Positions 51,119 through 59,611 of a stretch of 64,000 bases of DNA are shown piece after piece. Origin of the DNA: Actinocorallia longicatena (lineage in GTDB: Bacteria; Actinomycetota; Actinomycetes; Streptosporangiales; Streptosporangiaceae). A program made the translations under genes and the position numbers. The notes below the pieces were generated by a model that was not told the origin of the DNA, ran no database searches, and was given only the letters and a program-made list of their open reading frames with translations. The stretch's first letter is position 1; each line of letters starts with the position of its first letter. The stretch is from NCBI RefSeq assembly GCF_039534125.1, contig NZ_BAAAUV010000008.1:186001-250000 (forward strand), given 5' to 3'.

Positions 51119-51209
51119 TGGCCGGGAGGTGACGACGTTCTCACCCGTGCTTTCCCTCCCTCGAGAAGAGGTCTAGACCAGAGGGGAGGAGCGAGCGGAA
51201 GGGGAGGGC

Positions 51210-52235
51210 ATGCGGATCGGAGTGCTCACGGGGGGCGGTGACTGCCCGGGGCTCAACGCCGTGATCCGGGCGATCGTGCGCAAGGGGATACCGGGCTACG
51301 GCCACGAGTTCGTGGGGTTCCGCGACGGCTGGCGCGGCCCGCTCGAAGGCGACACCACCGTCCTGGACGTCCAGGCCGTCCGCGGGATCCTGCCGCGCGG
51401 CGGGACGATCCTCGGGTCGTCGCGGACCAACCCGCTGAAGATCGAGAACGGCATCGCGCGGATCAAGGAGAACCTGGCCTCGCTCGGGGTCGACGCCCTG
51501 ATCGCGATCGGCGGCGAGGACACCCTGGGCGTCGCACGGGCGCTGCACGACTCCGGCGTCCCCGTGGTGGGCGTCCCCAAGACCATCGACAACGACCTCA
51601 ACGCCACCGACTACACCTTCGGCTTCGACACCGCCGTCGGGATCGCCATGGAGGCGATCGACCGGCTGCACACCACCGCCGAGTCCCACCACCGCGCCCT
51701 GATCTGCGAGGTCATGGGACGCCACGCGGGCTGGATCGCGCTGCACGCCGGGATGGCCGCGGGCGCGAACGTCATCCTCATCCCCGAGAAGCCCTTCGAC
51801 ATCGACCGGGTCGTCGCCTACGTCGAGTCGCGGTTCCGGACCCGGTACTCGCCGATCCTCGTGGTCTCCGAGGGCGCCCACCCCGTCGACGGGCAGATGG
51901 AACTGCTCGGCGGCGACCTCGACGCGTTCGGGCACGTCCGGCTCGGCGGGATCGGCGAGTGGCTGGCCAAGGAGATCGAGAAGCGCACCGGCAAGGAGGC
52001 CCGCACGACCGTCCTCGGGCACATCCAGCGGGGCGGCACCCCCACCGCCTTCGACCGGGTCCTCGCCACCAGGTTCGGGCTCCAGGCCATCGACGCCGTC
52101 AACGAGCACGACTTCGGCATCATGGTCGCGCTGCGCGGCACCGACATCGTCAGGGTCGGCCTGGACGAGGCCACCGCGACGCTCAAGACCGTCCCCGTCG
52201 AACGCTATGCCGAGGCCGAGGTCTTCTTCGGCTGA
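51210..52235 (+). CDS. pfp: 6-phosphofructokinase, probably pyrophosphate-dependent
   Basis: This 341-residue PfkA-fold enzyme has the nucleotide/PPi site GGGDCPGLN near the start, GGEDTLGVA (D104), and PKTIDNDL (K124). The D104/K124 pair is known to favour pyrophosphate over ATP in Amycolatopsis PPi-PFK; ATP enzymes have Gly at both places. It therefore probably works reversibly in glycolysis with PPi. Length and other motifs (EVMGRHAGWIAL, GHIQRGGTPT) are normal for the family. Confidence 0.88.
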   Translation: MRIGVLTGGGDCPGLNAVIRAIVRKGIPGYGHEFVGFRDGWRGPLEGDTTVLDVQAVRGILPRGGTILGSSRTNPLKIENGIARIKENLASLGVDALIAIGGEDTLGVARALHDSGVPVVGVPKTIDNDLNATDYTFGFDTAVGIAMEAIDRLHTTAESHHRALICEVMGRHAGWIALHAGMAAGANVILIPEKPFDIDRVVAYVESRFRTRYSPILVVSEGAHPVDGQMELLGGDLDAFGHVRLGGIGEWLAKEIEKRTGKEARTTVLGHIQRGGTPTAFDRVLATRFGLQAIDAVNEHDFGIMVALRGTDIVRVGLDEATATLKTVPVERYAEAEVFFG

Positions 52236-52254
52236 GGGAACCGGTAACGTCCCC

Positions 52255-52279
52255 GGTCGGTCTCAGGGAGAGACCGACC
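52255..52279 (+). terminator. Hairpin between pfp and the DUF3592 gene
   Basis: GGTCGGTCTC (52255-52264) pairs perfectly with GAGACCGACC (52270-52279) around a 5-base loop. AAAGGGG follows directly as the ribosome site of the next gene. Confidence 0.6.
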
Positions 52280-52292
52280 AAAGGGGACACGC

Positions 52293-52817
52293 ATGGACAT
52301 GCTCAGTTACACACCGCTGATCTTCATCGCGGCCGGGCTCGCGATCGCGGTGGCGGGCCTCCGGAACATCGTGCGCTCCCGGCGGTTCGCCGCCACGGCC
52401 TGCCGGGTGCCCGGCACCGTCACCGACGTCCGGACGCGGCTGACCGGCCAGGGCGAGCACCTGCGGGCCGTCGGGCGTCCCGTGCTGGCCTTCACCACGC
52501 TGGAGGGCCGGGAGATCCGGACCGAGGCCGAGGACCCCTCAGGTCACGGCGTCGGCCGGGAGGTCGGGGTTCTGTACGACCCGGCCGACCCGACGGCGGC
52601 CCGGATCGAGGGAACCCACTCCGTGTGGTCGGGGCTGGTGGCCGTGGCGGTCGGCCTCGTGTTCGCGGCCCTGTCCTTCGGGCTGCTCAGCGCCTTCACC
52701 GACGGCTTCGAGGACCTGCGCGGCGGCTCGGGAGGCTCGTCCACCGAGTGCTTCGACGCCCAGGACCAGCCGATCGACTGCCCCGCCGACCTCATCGGCG
52801 ACGAGGAGGTTCCCTAA
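52293..52817 (+). CDS. DUF3592 domain membrane protein
   Basis: This 174-residue protein has a first helix (about 8-25; LIFIAAGLAIAVAGLRNI), a central beta-domain (CRVPGTVTDV, LAFTTLEGREIRTE, VGVLYDPADPTAARIE), and a second helix (about 110-133; LVAVAVGLVFAALSFG). This is the DUF3592 layout, of unknown function. It follows pfp with a hairpin in between and has AAAGGGG before ATG 52293. The C-terminal tail is acidic and has two cysteines. Confidence 0.85.
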   Translation: MDMLSYTPLIFIAAGLAIAVAGLRNIVRSRRFAATACRVPGTVTDVRTRLTGQGEHLRAVGRPVLAFTTLEGREIRTEAEDPSGHGVGREVGVLYDPADPTAARIEGTHSVWSGLVAVAVGLVFAALSFGLLSAFTDGFEDLRGGSGGSSTECFDAQDQPIDCPADLIGDEEVP

Positions 52818-52836
52818 CGTTCGCCGGACCGGTTCC

Positions 52837-53910
52837 CTAGACGCGGCCGTCGAGGGTGGTGGCGGTCATGGCGAGCATCCGGAAGGCGCCGACGGCCGTC
52901 AGGAGCTCGATGAGCTGGCGGCTGGACAGGAAGCCGCTGAGCTCGGTCCAGGTGGCGTCGGTCACGTAGCGGCCGGTGTGCAGCTCGTCGACGGCCTGGA
53001 TGAGGGCGGCCTCGCGGCCGTCGGCGGCGGTGCCGGTCCGCGCCCTGGCGGCGAGGCCGGGCTCGGCGGCCAGGGCGCGCAGGCGCCACTCCTCCTGGGC
53101 CCAGGAGGAGTCGCGGCCGCACAGGTCCAGGGTCCGCAGCACGACCAGATCCATCCGCTCGCCCGTCAGCGTCAGATGACCGCCGACCCGGTGGGCCAGG
53201 AACCGCAGCGCGGACGGCAGGTGCGGATGCCCGGCCAGCAGCTTGCGGGCCCGAGGCGCGACCGGCAGCCACGGGACGGAAGGCCGCTCCGGGGTCCCGG
53301 CCGGGATCGGGGCGGGCGCCTCGCGCGGGCCGCGGGGCTCCGGCGGCGCCGCCGCCCAGGAGGGCGGTGAGGGCAGGGTGAGCGGGGTCCTGCTCCAGCC
53401 GTCGTAGGGGACGCCGAGGCTGCCGTAGAGCTGGGCGCCCGCGTCGTAGAAGCCCGTCACCAGGCAGAGCTCGGCGCGCTGGCGCGGTGACAGGAAGTAC
53501 AGCCGGCTCCAGGTGTCGTCGCCGATCCGCTGGCAGGAGTACAGCTCGTCCACCGCGCGCAGCAGGGCGACCTGGCGCGGCTCCCAGCCCAAAGCCTCCG
53601 GGCCGCGGGCGATCCGGCGCATCCACGCCCAGTCCCGCCCCAGCGCCCGCTGGACGTTCGCGTGGTGGCCCCACTCGTAGTAGCCGCCGGCGTTCCACGA
53701 CGCCCGCAGGATCACCAGCTCCCGTTCGCGCGGCTTCAGCGACAGCGCCGGATAGGAGGCCAGGTACAGCGGGAGCAGCGCGGACAACAGCCGGGGATGG
53801 CGCACCAGGACGGCTCCCGCGGCCGTCGCCGGGGGGAACCACGGCAGCGGGATCGCGGGGCGGACCCGCGGGACGCGGGGGAGGGGCCAGCGGGTGTTGA
53901 TCGCGGACAT
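52837..53910 (-). CDS. Carboxymuconolactone decarboxylase-like protein, duplicated
   Basis: This 357-residue protein contains two tandem helical domains of the CMD/AhpD-like family, about 45-165 and 215-345. In the first, PRERELVILRASWNAGGYYEWGHH carries a conserved WGHH-like motif; in the second the corresponding region is ERMDLVVLRTLDLCGRDSSW, with EE in place of HH. The typical AhpD CxxC redox motif is missing in both. The function is unknown; a role in detoxification or catabolism is inferred from the fold. A Pro-rich linker joins the halves. ATG 53910 follows AGGA. Confidence 0.78.
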   Translation of the reverse strand: MSAINTRWPLPRVPRVRPAIPLPWFPPATAAGAVLVRHPRLLSALLPLYLASYPALSLKPRERELVILRASWNAGGYYEWGHHANVQRALGRDWAWMRRIARGPEALGWEPRQVALLRAVDELYSCQRIGDDTWSRLYFLSPRQRAELCLVTGFYDAGAQLYGSLGVPYDGWSRTPLTLPSPPSWAAAPPEPRGPREAPAPIPAGTPERPSVPWLPVAPRARKLLAGHPHLPSALRFLAHRVGGHLTLTGERMDLVVLRTLDLCGRDSSWAQEEWRLRALAAEPGLAARARTGTAADGREAALIQAVDELHTGRYVTDATWTELSGFLSSRQLIELLTAVGAFRMLAMTATTLDGRV

Positions 53911-54034
53911 GCGGAAATCCTGTCGCCCGGAGGGAGGCTCATGACGCAGTCTAATGAGGCGACTCGTTCGAAGTGCTCGCCGGGATGGGCGACACTGAAA
54001 GGTAGCCCAAAACGTCCAGCGGAGGTTGTCGATC

Positions 54035-55246
54035 ATGACCGTGGCGAACGCCATCGGTGAGCCCTGTGTCCTGCTCAAGCTCGGTGAGATCGTTCTCAAG
54101 GGGAAGAACCGGCACCAGTTCGAACAGCGCCTGCAGAGCAACATCCGCAAGGCGGTGGCCTCCACCGGGTTCAGGATCGACCTGTGGCAGCGGTCCGGAG
54201 TGATCGTCGTGCGGGTGCCCGGCGGCACTCCCGAGGAGGTCGAGACGGTCGCCCGGCGGCTCGAGGACGTCATGGGCATCGTGATCGTCCACCGGGTGTG
54301 GCGGGTGGCCAAGACCGTCGAGGCCACCACCCAGGCCGCCCTGGACGTCGTCGCCCAGCACCCGCTGACCGCCACCGGCGGCTCCTTCGCCGTGCGCGCC
54401 CGCCGCCGCGACAAGCGCTTCCCCGTGACCTCCTCCGATCTCGGCACCTCGATCGGGTCGGAGATCAACGTCAAGTTCGGGCTGCCGGTCAACCTCAAGC
54501 GCCCCGCCATCACGGTGTCGATCGAGGTCGACCGCGACGAGGTCTTCGTCTACACCGACGGCCCGCTCGGCCAGGGCGGCCTGCCGGTCGGCTCCTCCGG
54601 CCGCGGCCTGGTCCTGATGTCGGGCGGCATCGACTCGCCCGTCGCCGCGTACCGCATGATGCGCCGCGGGCTGCGCGTGGACTTCCTGCACTTCTCCGGG
54701 ATGCCGTTCACCGGCCCGGAGTCGATCTACAAGGCCTACGCCCTCGTCCGCGAGCTCGACAAGTTCCAGGGCGACTCCCGGCTGTACGTCGTCCCGTTCG
54801 GCAAGGCCCAGCAGCAGATCAAGTCCGCGGGCGACGACCGTCTCGCGATCATCGCCCAGCGCCGCCTGATGCTGAAGACCGCCGAGATCGTCGCCGAGCG
54901 CCGCCGCGGCGGAGCCCTGATCACCGGCGACTCCCTCGGCCAGGTCGCCAGCCAGACCCTCGTCAACATGACGGCCCTCGACGACGCCGTCGACCTGCCG
55001 ATCCTCCGCCCCCTGGTCGGCATGGACAAGTCCGAGATCATGGACCAGGCCCGCCGTATCGCGACCCTGTCGATCTCCGAGCTCCCCGACGAGGACTGCT
55101 GCTCCATCCTCGCCCCCCGCCGCCCCGAGACCGCAGCCAAGATCGCCGACCTCCGCCAGATCGAGAAGCGCCTCGACGCCGAGGAACTCGCCGAGCAGCT
55201 CGCCGACTCCGTCCAGGAACACCGCCCCGTCTACGGCTCGGACTGA
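54035..55246 (+). CDS. thiI: tRNA 4-thiouridine synthetase ThiI (rhodanese-less form)
   Basis: This 403-residue protein has an N-terminal ferredoxin-like part, a THUMP domain (about 60-165), and a PP-loop ATPase with LMSGGIDSPVA that adenylates U8 of tRNA. Conserved ELPDEDCCSILAP follows near the C-terminus. The rhodanese domain of E. coli ThiI, with its persulfide Cys456, is absent, so sulfur must be delivered differently, perhaps by a cysteine desulfurase directly. ATG 54035 has GGAGG 9 bases upstream. It is convergent with the DUF5954 gene. Confidence 0.95.
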   Translation: MTVANAIGEPCVLLKLGEIVLKGKNRHQFEQRLQSNIRKAVASTGFRIDLWQRSGVIVVRVPGGTPEEVETVARRLEDVMGIVIVHRVWRVAKTVEATTQAALDVVAQHPLTATGGSFAVRARRRDKRFPVTSSDLGTSIGSEINVKFGLPVNLKRPAITVSIEVDRDEVFVYTDGPLGQGGLPVGSSGRGLVLMSGGIDSPVAAYRMMRRGLRVDFLHFSGMPFTGPESIYKAYALVRELDKFQGDSRLYVVPFGKAQQQIKSAGDDRLAIIAQRRLMLKTAEIVAERRRGGALITGDSLGQVASQTLVNMTALDDAVDLPILRPLVGMDKSEIMDQARRIATLSISELPDEDCCSILAPRRPETAAKIADLRQIEKRLDAEELAEQLADSVQEHRPVYGSD

Positions 55247-55264
55247 GCTGCTCCTCCGGCCGGG

Positions 55265-56191
55265 CTACTCCTCCAGGAGGCCCTCGGCCTTGAGCTGGAG
55301 GGCGAGGATCTCGACCGGGGGGTCGGGGTCGAAGTCGGAGGGGCGGGGGAGCTCGGGGCCGTCGGGGCCCAGGCGGGCGACCTTCTCGAGGCGGACGATG
55401 CGGAAGCGGCGGCCCTGGACCTCGAGTTCGTCGAGGCGGGCGCCGGTGAGCAGATGGGCGGCGCGGGCGTAGGCGGCCGCCGTCTCGGGGTCGGGGTGCT
55501 CCAGCACCGGCAGGACGTTCAGCAGATAGTCCGCCAGGGAGTTGCGGGCGTGGGTCGGGGTCGGGCAGGCGGCCGTGGCGGCGCGCCAGCCGTCGTGCAG
55601 GTACTCCGCGACCGAGAACGCCGGGCGCATCGGGAACAGGAACGGGTGCGTGGCGGCGGCGCGGTGGGCGTCGTTGAGCGCCTCGTCGGACAGGAATCCC
55701 GGACGCGACAGGGCCGCGGTGAACTGGGTCGACAGCAGCGAGCGCGGTTCGGAGCGAGGGAAGGCCGGCAGGAGCTCCATCGGGTGGTCGTAGGCCGAGC
55801 GCGGATCGAGGTCGGTCGGGCGCGGCGGCTCCGGCTCGGTCTCGTTCATGCGCAGGACCTGCTCGACCCGGACGACCCGGAAGCGGCGCCCGGCCACGGT
55901 CATCTCGTCGTGGCGCTCCCAGTCCAGGACGCGCGCGGCCTCCTGGTACTCCTCGGACGGCCCGAGGCGGCGCAGGTGGTTGGCCAGGTCGTCGCGGCTG
56001 CACTGGGGGGTCGCCTCACCCAGGCTGATGATCTGCCAGCCGTGGGGGGTCTCCTCGGCGACTCCGAACATCGGCCCGGCCAGGACCATGAGCGGATAGG
56101 CGCGGTGGGCGCGGAGGGCGTCCTGAGCCGCGACCGCGCGGACCGGGTCCGACAGGTCGGCCAGGTCGCGGTACAGGGCGTCGTCGTCCAT
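55265..56191 (-). CDS. DUF5954 family protein (internal duplication)
   Basis: This 308-residue protein contains two related halves. RRFRVVRVEQVLRM with PPRPTDLDP ends the first, and RRFRIVRLEKVARL with LPRPSDFDPDPP ends the second. The pattern fits DUF5954, a family found mostly in Streptomyces and relatives. It has no signal, membrane segment or recognised catalytic motif. The function is unknown. It lies between thiI and an M20 peptidase gene. Confidence 0.82.
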   Translation of the reverse strand: MDDDALYRDLADLSDPVRAVAAQDALRAHRAYPLMVLAGPMFGVAEETPHGWQIISLGEATPQCSRDDLANHLRRLGPSEEYQEAARVLDWERHDEMTVAGRRFRVVRVEQVLRMNETEPEPPRPTDLDPRSAYDHPMELLPAFPRSEPRSLLSTQFTAALSRPGFLSDEALNDAHRAAATHPFLFPMRPAFSVAEYLHDGWRAATAACPTPTHARNSLADYLLNVLPVLEHPDPETAAAYARAAHLLTGARLDELEVQGRRFRIVRLEKVARLGPDGPELPRPSDFDPDPPVEILALQLKAEGLLEE

Positions 56192-56241
56192 GAGTACTCA
56201 TGGTGCAAGGTGGACGGGGATTTCGCAGTCGGTTGGGGGAT

Positions 56242-57408
56242 TTATCTCAGACGGCGCAACGCGAGTTCGGCGAGGGCGGTCGCCCCGTCGGTCATGACGG
56301 CCTCGTCGAAGACGGCGTCGGGGGAGTGGTTCATGGGCGCCGTCGCGGGGTCGGCGTCCGGCGGGCACGCCCCGAGCAGGATGAACGCGCCCGGCACCCG
56401 GTCGAGGACGAAGGAGAAGTCCTCCGAGGCGGGGAAGGGACGCGGGGAGTCGACGTAGCGGCCGTCGCCGAAGACCTCGGTGAGCGCCCGCGCGGCGAAG
56501 GCGGCCTCGCCGTGGTCGTTCACCGTCACGGGGTAGTCGGTCCGGTACTCCAGGTCGAGGTCGAGCCCGTGGCCGTCGGCGATGCCGCGCAGCAGCCGCA
56601 CCGTCCCCTCCTCCATGAGCGCCTGGGACTCCTTGGAGAAGGTCCGGATCGTCGCGGCGAACTCGACGGAGCCGGGGATGACGTTGTCGGCGGTGCCGCC
56701 CGCGATCCGCCCGACCGTCAGCACGACGGGGTCGAAGACGTCGAACCTGCGGGTCACGAAGGTCTGGAGGGCCAGGACCATCTCGCAGGCCGCCGGGATC
56801 GGGTCGAGCGCGGCGTGCGGGCTGGATCCGTGCCCGCCGCGCCCCCGCACCGTCACGAGGAGCCGGTCGGCGGCGGCCATGGCGGGTCCGCCGCGCGACA
56901 CGAAGATCCCCGACGGCAGGATGTTGGACACGACGTGCAGCGCGTAGGCGGCGACGGGCGCGCTCCCCGCGGCCTCGAGCACCCCCTCCTCGATCATGTG
57001 CCTGGCCCCGCTGAAACCCTCCTCGCCGGGCTGGAACATGAAGATCACGTCGCCCGCGAGCTCCTCGCGCCGTTCCACGAGCAGCCGCGCGGCCCCGACC
57101 AGCATGGCCGTGTGCAGGTCGTGGCCGCAGGCGTGCATCGCGCCCTCCGGCCCGGCGAACGGCAGCCCGGTGCTCTCGGTGACGGGCAGGGCGTCCATGT
57201 CGCCGCGCAGCAGGACCGCCGGCCCCGGCCGCCCCCCGCGCAGCACGGCCGTCACGGAGGTCAGGCCCGCCCCGGTGGAGACCTCAAGCGGCAGCCCGTC
57301 CAGCGCGGCCAGCACCGCCGCCTGGGTGCGGGGCAGATCGAGCCCGAGCTCGGGAAGGGCGTGAAGCTCGCGCCGCAGGGCCACGAGCCCGTCCTGGAAT
57401 TCCGACAT
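56242..57408 (-). CDS. M20 family amidohydrolase/peptidase
   Basis: This 388-residue enzyme begins MSEFQDGLVALRRELHALPE, with the M20D signature RRELHALPELG. Zinc ligands appear in MHACGHDLHTAML, QPGEEGFSGARHM and the later HVVSNILPSG region; GTADNVIPGSVEF is family-typical. Such enzymes hydrolyse N-acyl amino acids or aromatic conjugates (IAA-amino acid hydrolase group). The true substrate is unknown. It is divergent from the transmembrane gene at 57529. Confidence 0.93.
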   Translation of the reverse strand: MSEFQDGLVALRRELHALPELGLDLPRTQAAVLAALDGLPLEVSTGAGLTSVTAVLRGGRPGPAVLLRGDMDALPVTESTGLPFAGPEGAMHACGHDLHTAMLVGAARLLVERREELAGDVIFMFQPGEEGFSGARHMIEEGVLEAAGSAPVAAYALHVVSNILPSGIFVSRGGPAMAAADRLLVTVRGRGGHGSSPHAALDPIPAACEMVLALQTFVTRRFDVFDPVVLTVGRIAGGTADNVIPGSVEFAATIRTFSKESQALMEEGTVRLLRGIADGHGLDLDLEYRTDYPVTVNDHGEAAFAARALTEVFGDGRYVDSPRPFPASEDFSFVLDRVPGAFILLGACPPDADPATAPMNHSPDAVFDEAVMTDGATALAELALRRLR

Positions 57409-57528
57409 GATCCCAATATCCCCCACCGGCCCCCGCCCCGCCCGCGGTCCCCCCGAACGCGCATGCCCGCGCCGAAATCGGCCCCAAAGGATGGATCTTG
57501 GTAGGTGCCGGGCGCTTATCCTGCTGTC

Positions 57529-58575
57529 ATGAGCGACGGATGGATGCGCAGTGCGGCCCGGCGCGTTCTCCGCCACCGGCGCAGGCAGCTCGTGACGGTC
57601 GTCGTCCTGGGGCTGTCCTCGGTCGCGATGCTCGTGGGCGCGCACGAGGCCGGGGGCTACTGGCGTGACCTGATGCTCAACATCGGCGCGAGCCTCGTGC
57701 TCGTGGTCGCCTCCTATGCCATCTTCGACTCGGTCTTCGAGGAACTGCGCGCGGGACGCGTCGTCGAGCACGACAGCCTCGACCGGAACCTGTGCCTGCG
57801 CCGGTTCGGCGAGGCCCACTCCACGCTCGCCATCATGGAGACCTGGACGGGCCTGCTCGAGGACCCGTTCGCCGCCCGCTTCCTCGACATCCTGCGCGAG
57901 GCGCTCGTCCGCGGGGTCGAGGTGCGGATCCTGCTGCTCAGCCCCGGGTCGATCGCCGCGGAGGAGCGCACCCGCGAGCTCGGCGGGGAACGCCGGGGGC
58001 CGGGCGCCGTCGACGTGGCGCGGGAGATCGAGTCGAACCTCCTGCAGCTGCACCGCTTCGCCCGCGAGCGGCTCCCCGAGCAGTTCCGCGACCGCTTCGA
58101 GGTGCGGGTCACCCCCAACATGCCGTCGGTCCAGCTCTACCGCTGGGACCAGAAGGCGCTCATCTCCTTCTTCCCGCTCAACGAGCGCGCCTACGACTCC
58201 AGCCAGCTCGAGGTGTTCCTCAACACCCCGGTCGGCCGGTTCGTCGAGGAGGACTTCGAGACCAAGTGGGAGGCGGCCGACACCGCCGACCTCGCGGCCT
58301 ACATGCGGCTGGAGCTGACCGTCGCGATCCCCGGGGAGGACCCCGAGGAGGTGTCCTGCGAGTTCGTGACGATCAACGGCGACCACTACATCTCCGTCGC
58401 GGGCCTCGGCTACTTCCTCGACAGGTTCGACGACGTGCGCCTCTCGCCGCCCGCGGGGGAGCGCCTCTGGCGGCTCTCGGTCGTGGCCCGCGATCACTTC
58501 GAAGAGGTCGAGCTCAAGTTCACCCGGAAATATGGAACCGGACGGGATACTTTCCTACGTCTCATTCAGGACTGA
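57529..58575 (+). CDS. Two-helix membrane protein with phospholipase-D-like fold
   Basis: This 348-residue protein has two N-terminal membrane helices (about 20-38 and 45-70) followed by a cytoplasmic domain. The latter has FLDILREALVRGVEVRILLLSPGSIAAEE and a later VTPNMPSVQLYRWDQKALISFFPL region, which resemble PLD-like folds. No HKD catalytic motif is visible, so it could be a non-catalytic effector or sensor. No clear ribosome site precedes ATG 57529. It is followed after 26 bases by csaA. No family is assigned with confidence. Confidence 0.6.
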   Translation: MSDGWMRSAARRVLRHRRRQLVTVVVLGLSSVAMLVGAHEAGGYWRDLMLNIGASLVLVVASYAIFDSVFEELRAGRVVEHDSLDRNLCLRRFGEAHSTLAIMETWTGLLEDPFAARFLDILREALVRGVEVRILLLSPGSIAAEERTRELGGERRGPGAVDVAREIESNLLQLHRFARERLPEQFRDRFEVRVTPNMPSVQLYRWDQKALISFFPLNERAYDSSQLEVFLNTPVGRFVEEDFETKWEAADTADLAAYMRLELTVAIPGEDPEEVSCEFVTINGDHYISVAGLGYFLDRFDDVRLSPPAGERLWRLSVVARDHFEEVELKFTRKYGTGRDTFLRLIQD

Positions 58576-58601
58576 CCTCCGACCACCGCTGGAGAAATCG
58601 C

Positions 58602-58940
58602 ATGACCGTCATCGCCTTCGAGGACTTCGCCAAGGTCGACCTGCGCGTCGGGCGGGTCCTCGCCGTCGAGGAGTTCCCCGAGGCGCGCAAGCCGTCCTTC
58701 AAGATCCAGGTGGACTTCGGGTCCGAGATCGGCACGCTGTGGACCAGCGCGCAGGCCGCCTCCGACTACACGCCGGAGGAGCTGAAGGACCGGCTCGTCA
58801 TCGGGGCCGTCAATCTCGGGTCCCGGCGCATCGCGGGTTTCACCTCGCAGTTCCTGCTGCTCGGGGTCAAGGCGGAGGACGGCGGGCTGTCGCTGCTGGA
58901 GCCCGGCCGGGGCGGTGCCGTGGGCGGCAATGTCTACTGA
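58602..58940 (+). CDS. csaA: tRNA-binding domain protein, CsaA-like
   Basis: This 112-residue OB-fold protein begins MTVIAFEDFAKVDLRVGRVL, a CsaA/Trbp111 signature. VNLGSRRIAGFTSQFLLLG is the following family motif. CsaA was suggested to assist protein export or bind tRNA; the role is not settled. It overlaps the start of the following methyltransferase gene by 11 bases. ATG 58602 follows GGAGA. Confidence 0.9.
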   Translation: MTVIAFEDFAKVDLRVGRVLAVEEFPEARKPSFKIQVDFGSEIGTLWTSAQAASDYTPEELKDRLVIGAVNLGSRRIAGFTSQFLLLGVKAEDGGLSLLEPGRGGAVGGNVY

Positions 58941-59607
58941 GCGGTTCTTCTCCGCCCACTGGACGGCCCTGGCCCACGACCTCCCGGCCGAGCTGGCCGA
59001 GCACCTGGATAGGGAACGTGCCGAACTGCGCGCGCTGCTCGCCGCCCACGGCCACGGCGCCGTCATCGAGGCGGGCTGCGCCGACGGCAGCCTCATGTGG
59101 CCCGTGGCGCGCGATCTCGGCCTTCCCTACTTCGGGGTGGACCTCGCGGCGGAGGCCGTCGCCCGGCTGCGCCCGGACCTGCCCCCGGGATCGCTGGCCG
59201 TCGCCGGCGACGTCGTGGACCTTCCCCGGCTGCTGGCGGCGGAGGGATGGCGTCCGGGCGGGCGGGTCCTGGCGGTGCTGCCGTTCAACCTCGTCGGGAT
59301 CCTGCCCGATCCCGGGCGGGCCCTGCTGGCCGTCGCCGACGCCGGGGCGGACGTCCTGGTGCTGGCCTACCGGCAGAGCGCGGCGGTGCGCGCGGTCCGG
59401 GCCCGCTACTTCGAGCGGTGCGGCCTGGCCGGCGCGTTCACCGAGGACGAGCGCGGCCAGCACTTCCGCGCCCCCGGCTACACCTCCTCGGCGCTCCGGC
59501 CGGAGATCGTCAAGAAGATGATCGCCGAGGCCGGCTTCCAGGTCACCGAGGAGGGGCGCTACGGCCTCTACGGGCTGAGCCTCGAGGGGCTGCCCGCGGG
59601 CACCTGA
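58930..59607 (+). CDS. Class I SAM-dependent methyltransferase
   Basis: This 225-residue protein has a Rossmann-like SAM site in IEAGCADGSLMWPVARDLG, with an acidic residue in YFGVDLAAEAV and a GDVVDL motif. It resembles methyltransferases acting on small molecules, but the substrate is unknown. It overlaps csaA by 11 bases, so translation is coupled. It is convergent with aroF, with only 4 bases between stops. Confidence 0.82.
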   Translation: MSTERFFSAHWTALAHDLPAELAEHLDRERAELRALLAAHGHGAVIEAGCADGSLMWPVARDLGLPYFGVDLAAEAVARLRPDLPPGSLAVAGDVVDLPRLLAAEGWRPGGRVLAVLPFNLVGILPDPGRALLAVADAGADVLVLAYRQSAAVRAVRARYFERCGLAGAFTEDERGQHFRAPGYTSSALRPEIVKKMIAEAGFQVTEEGRYGLYGLSLEGLPAGT

Positions 59608-59611
59608 CGGG

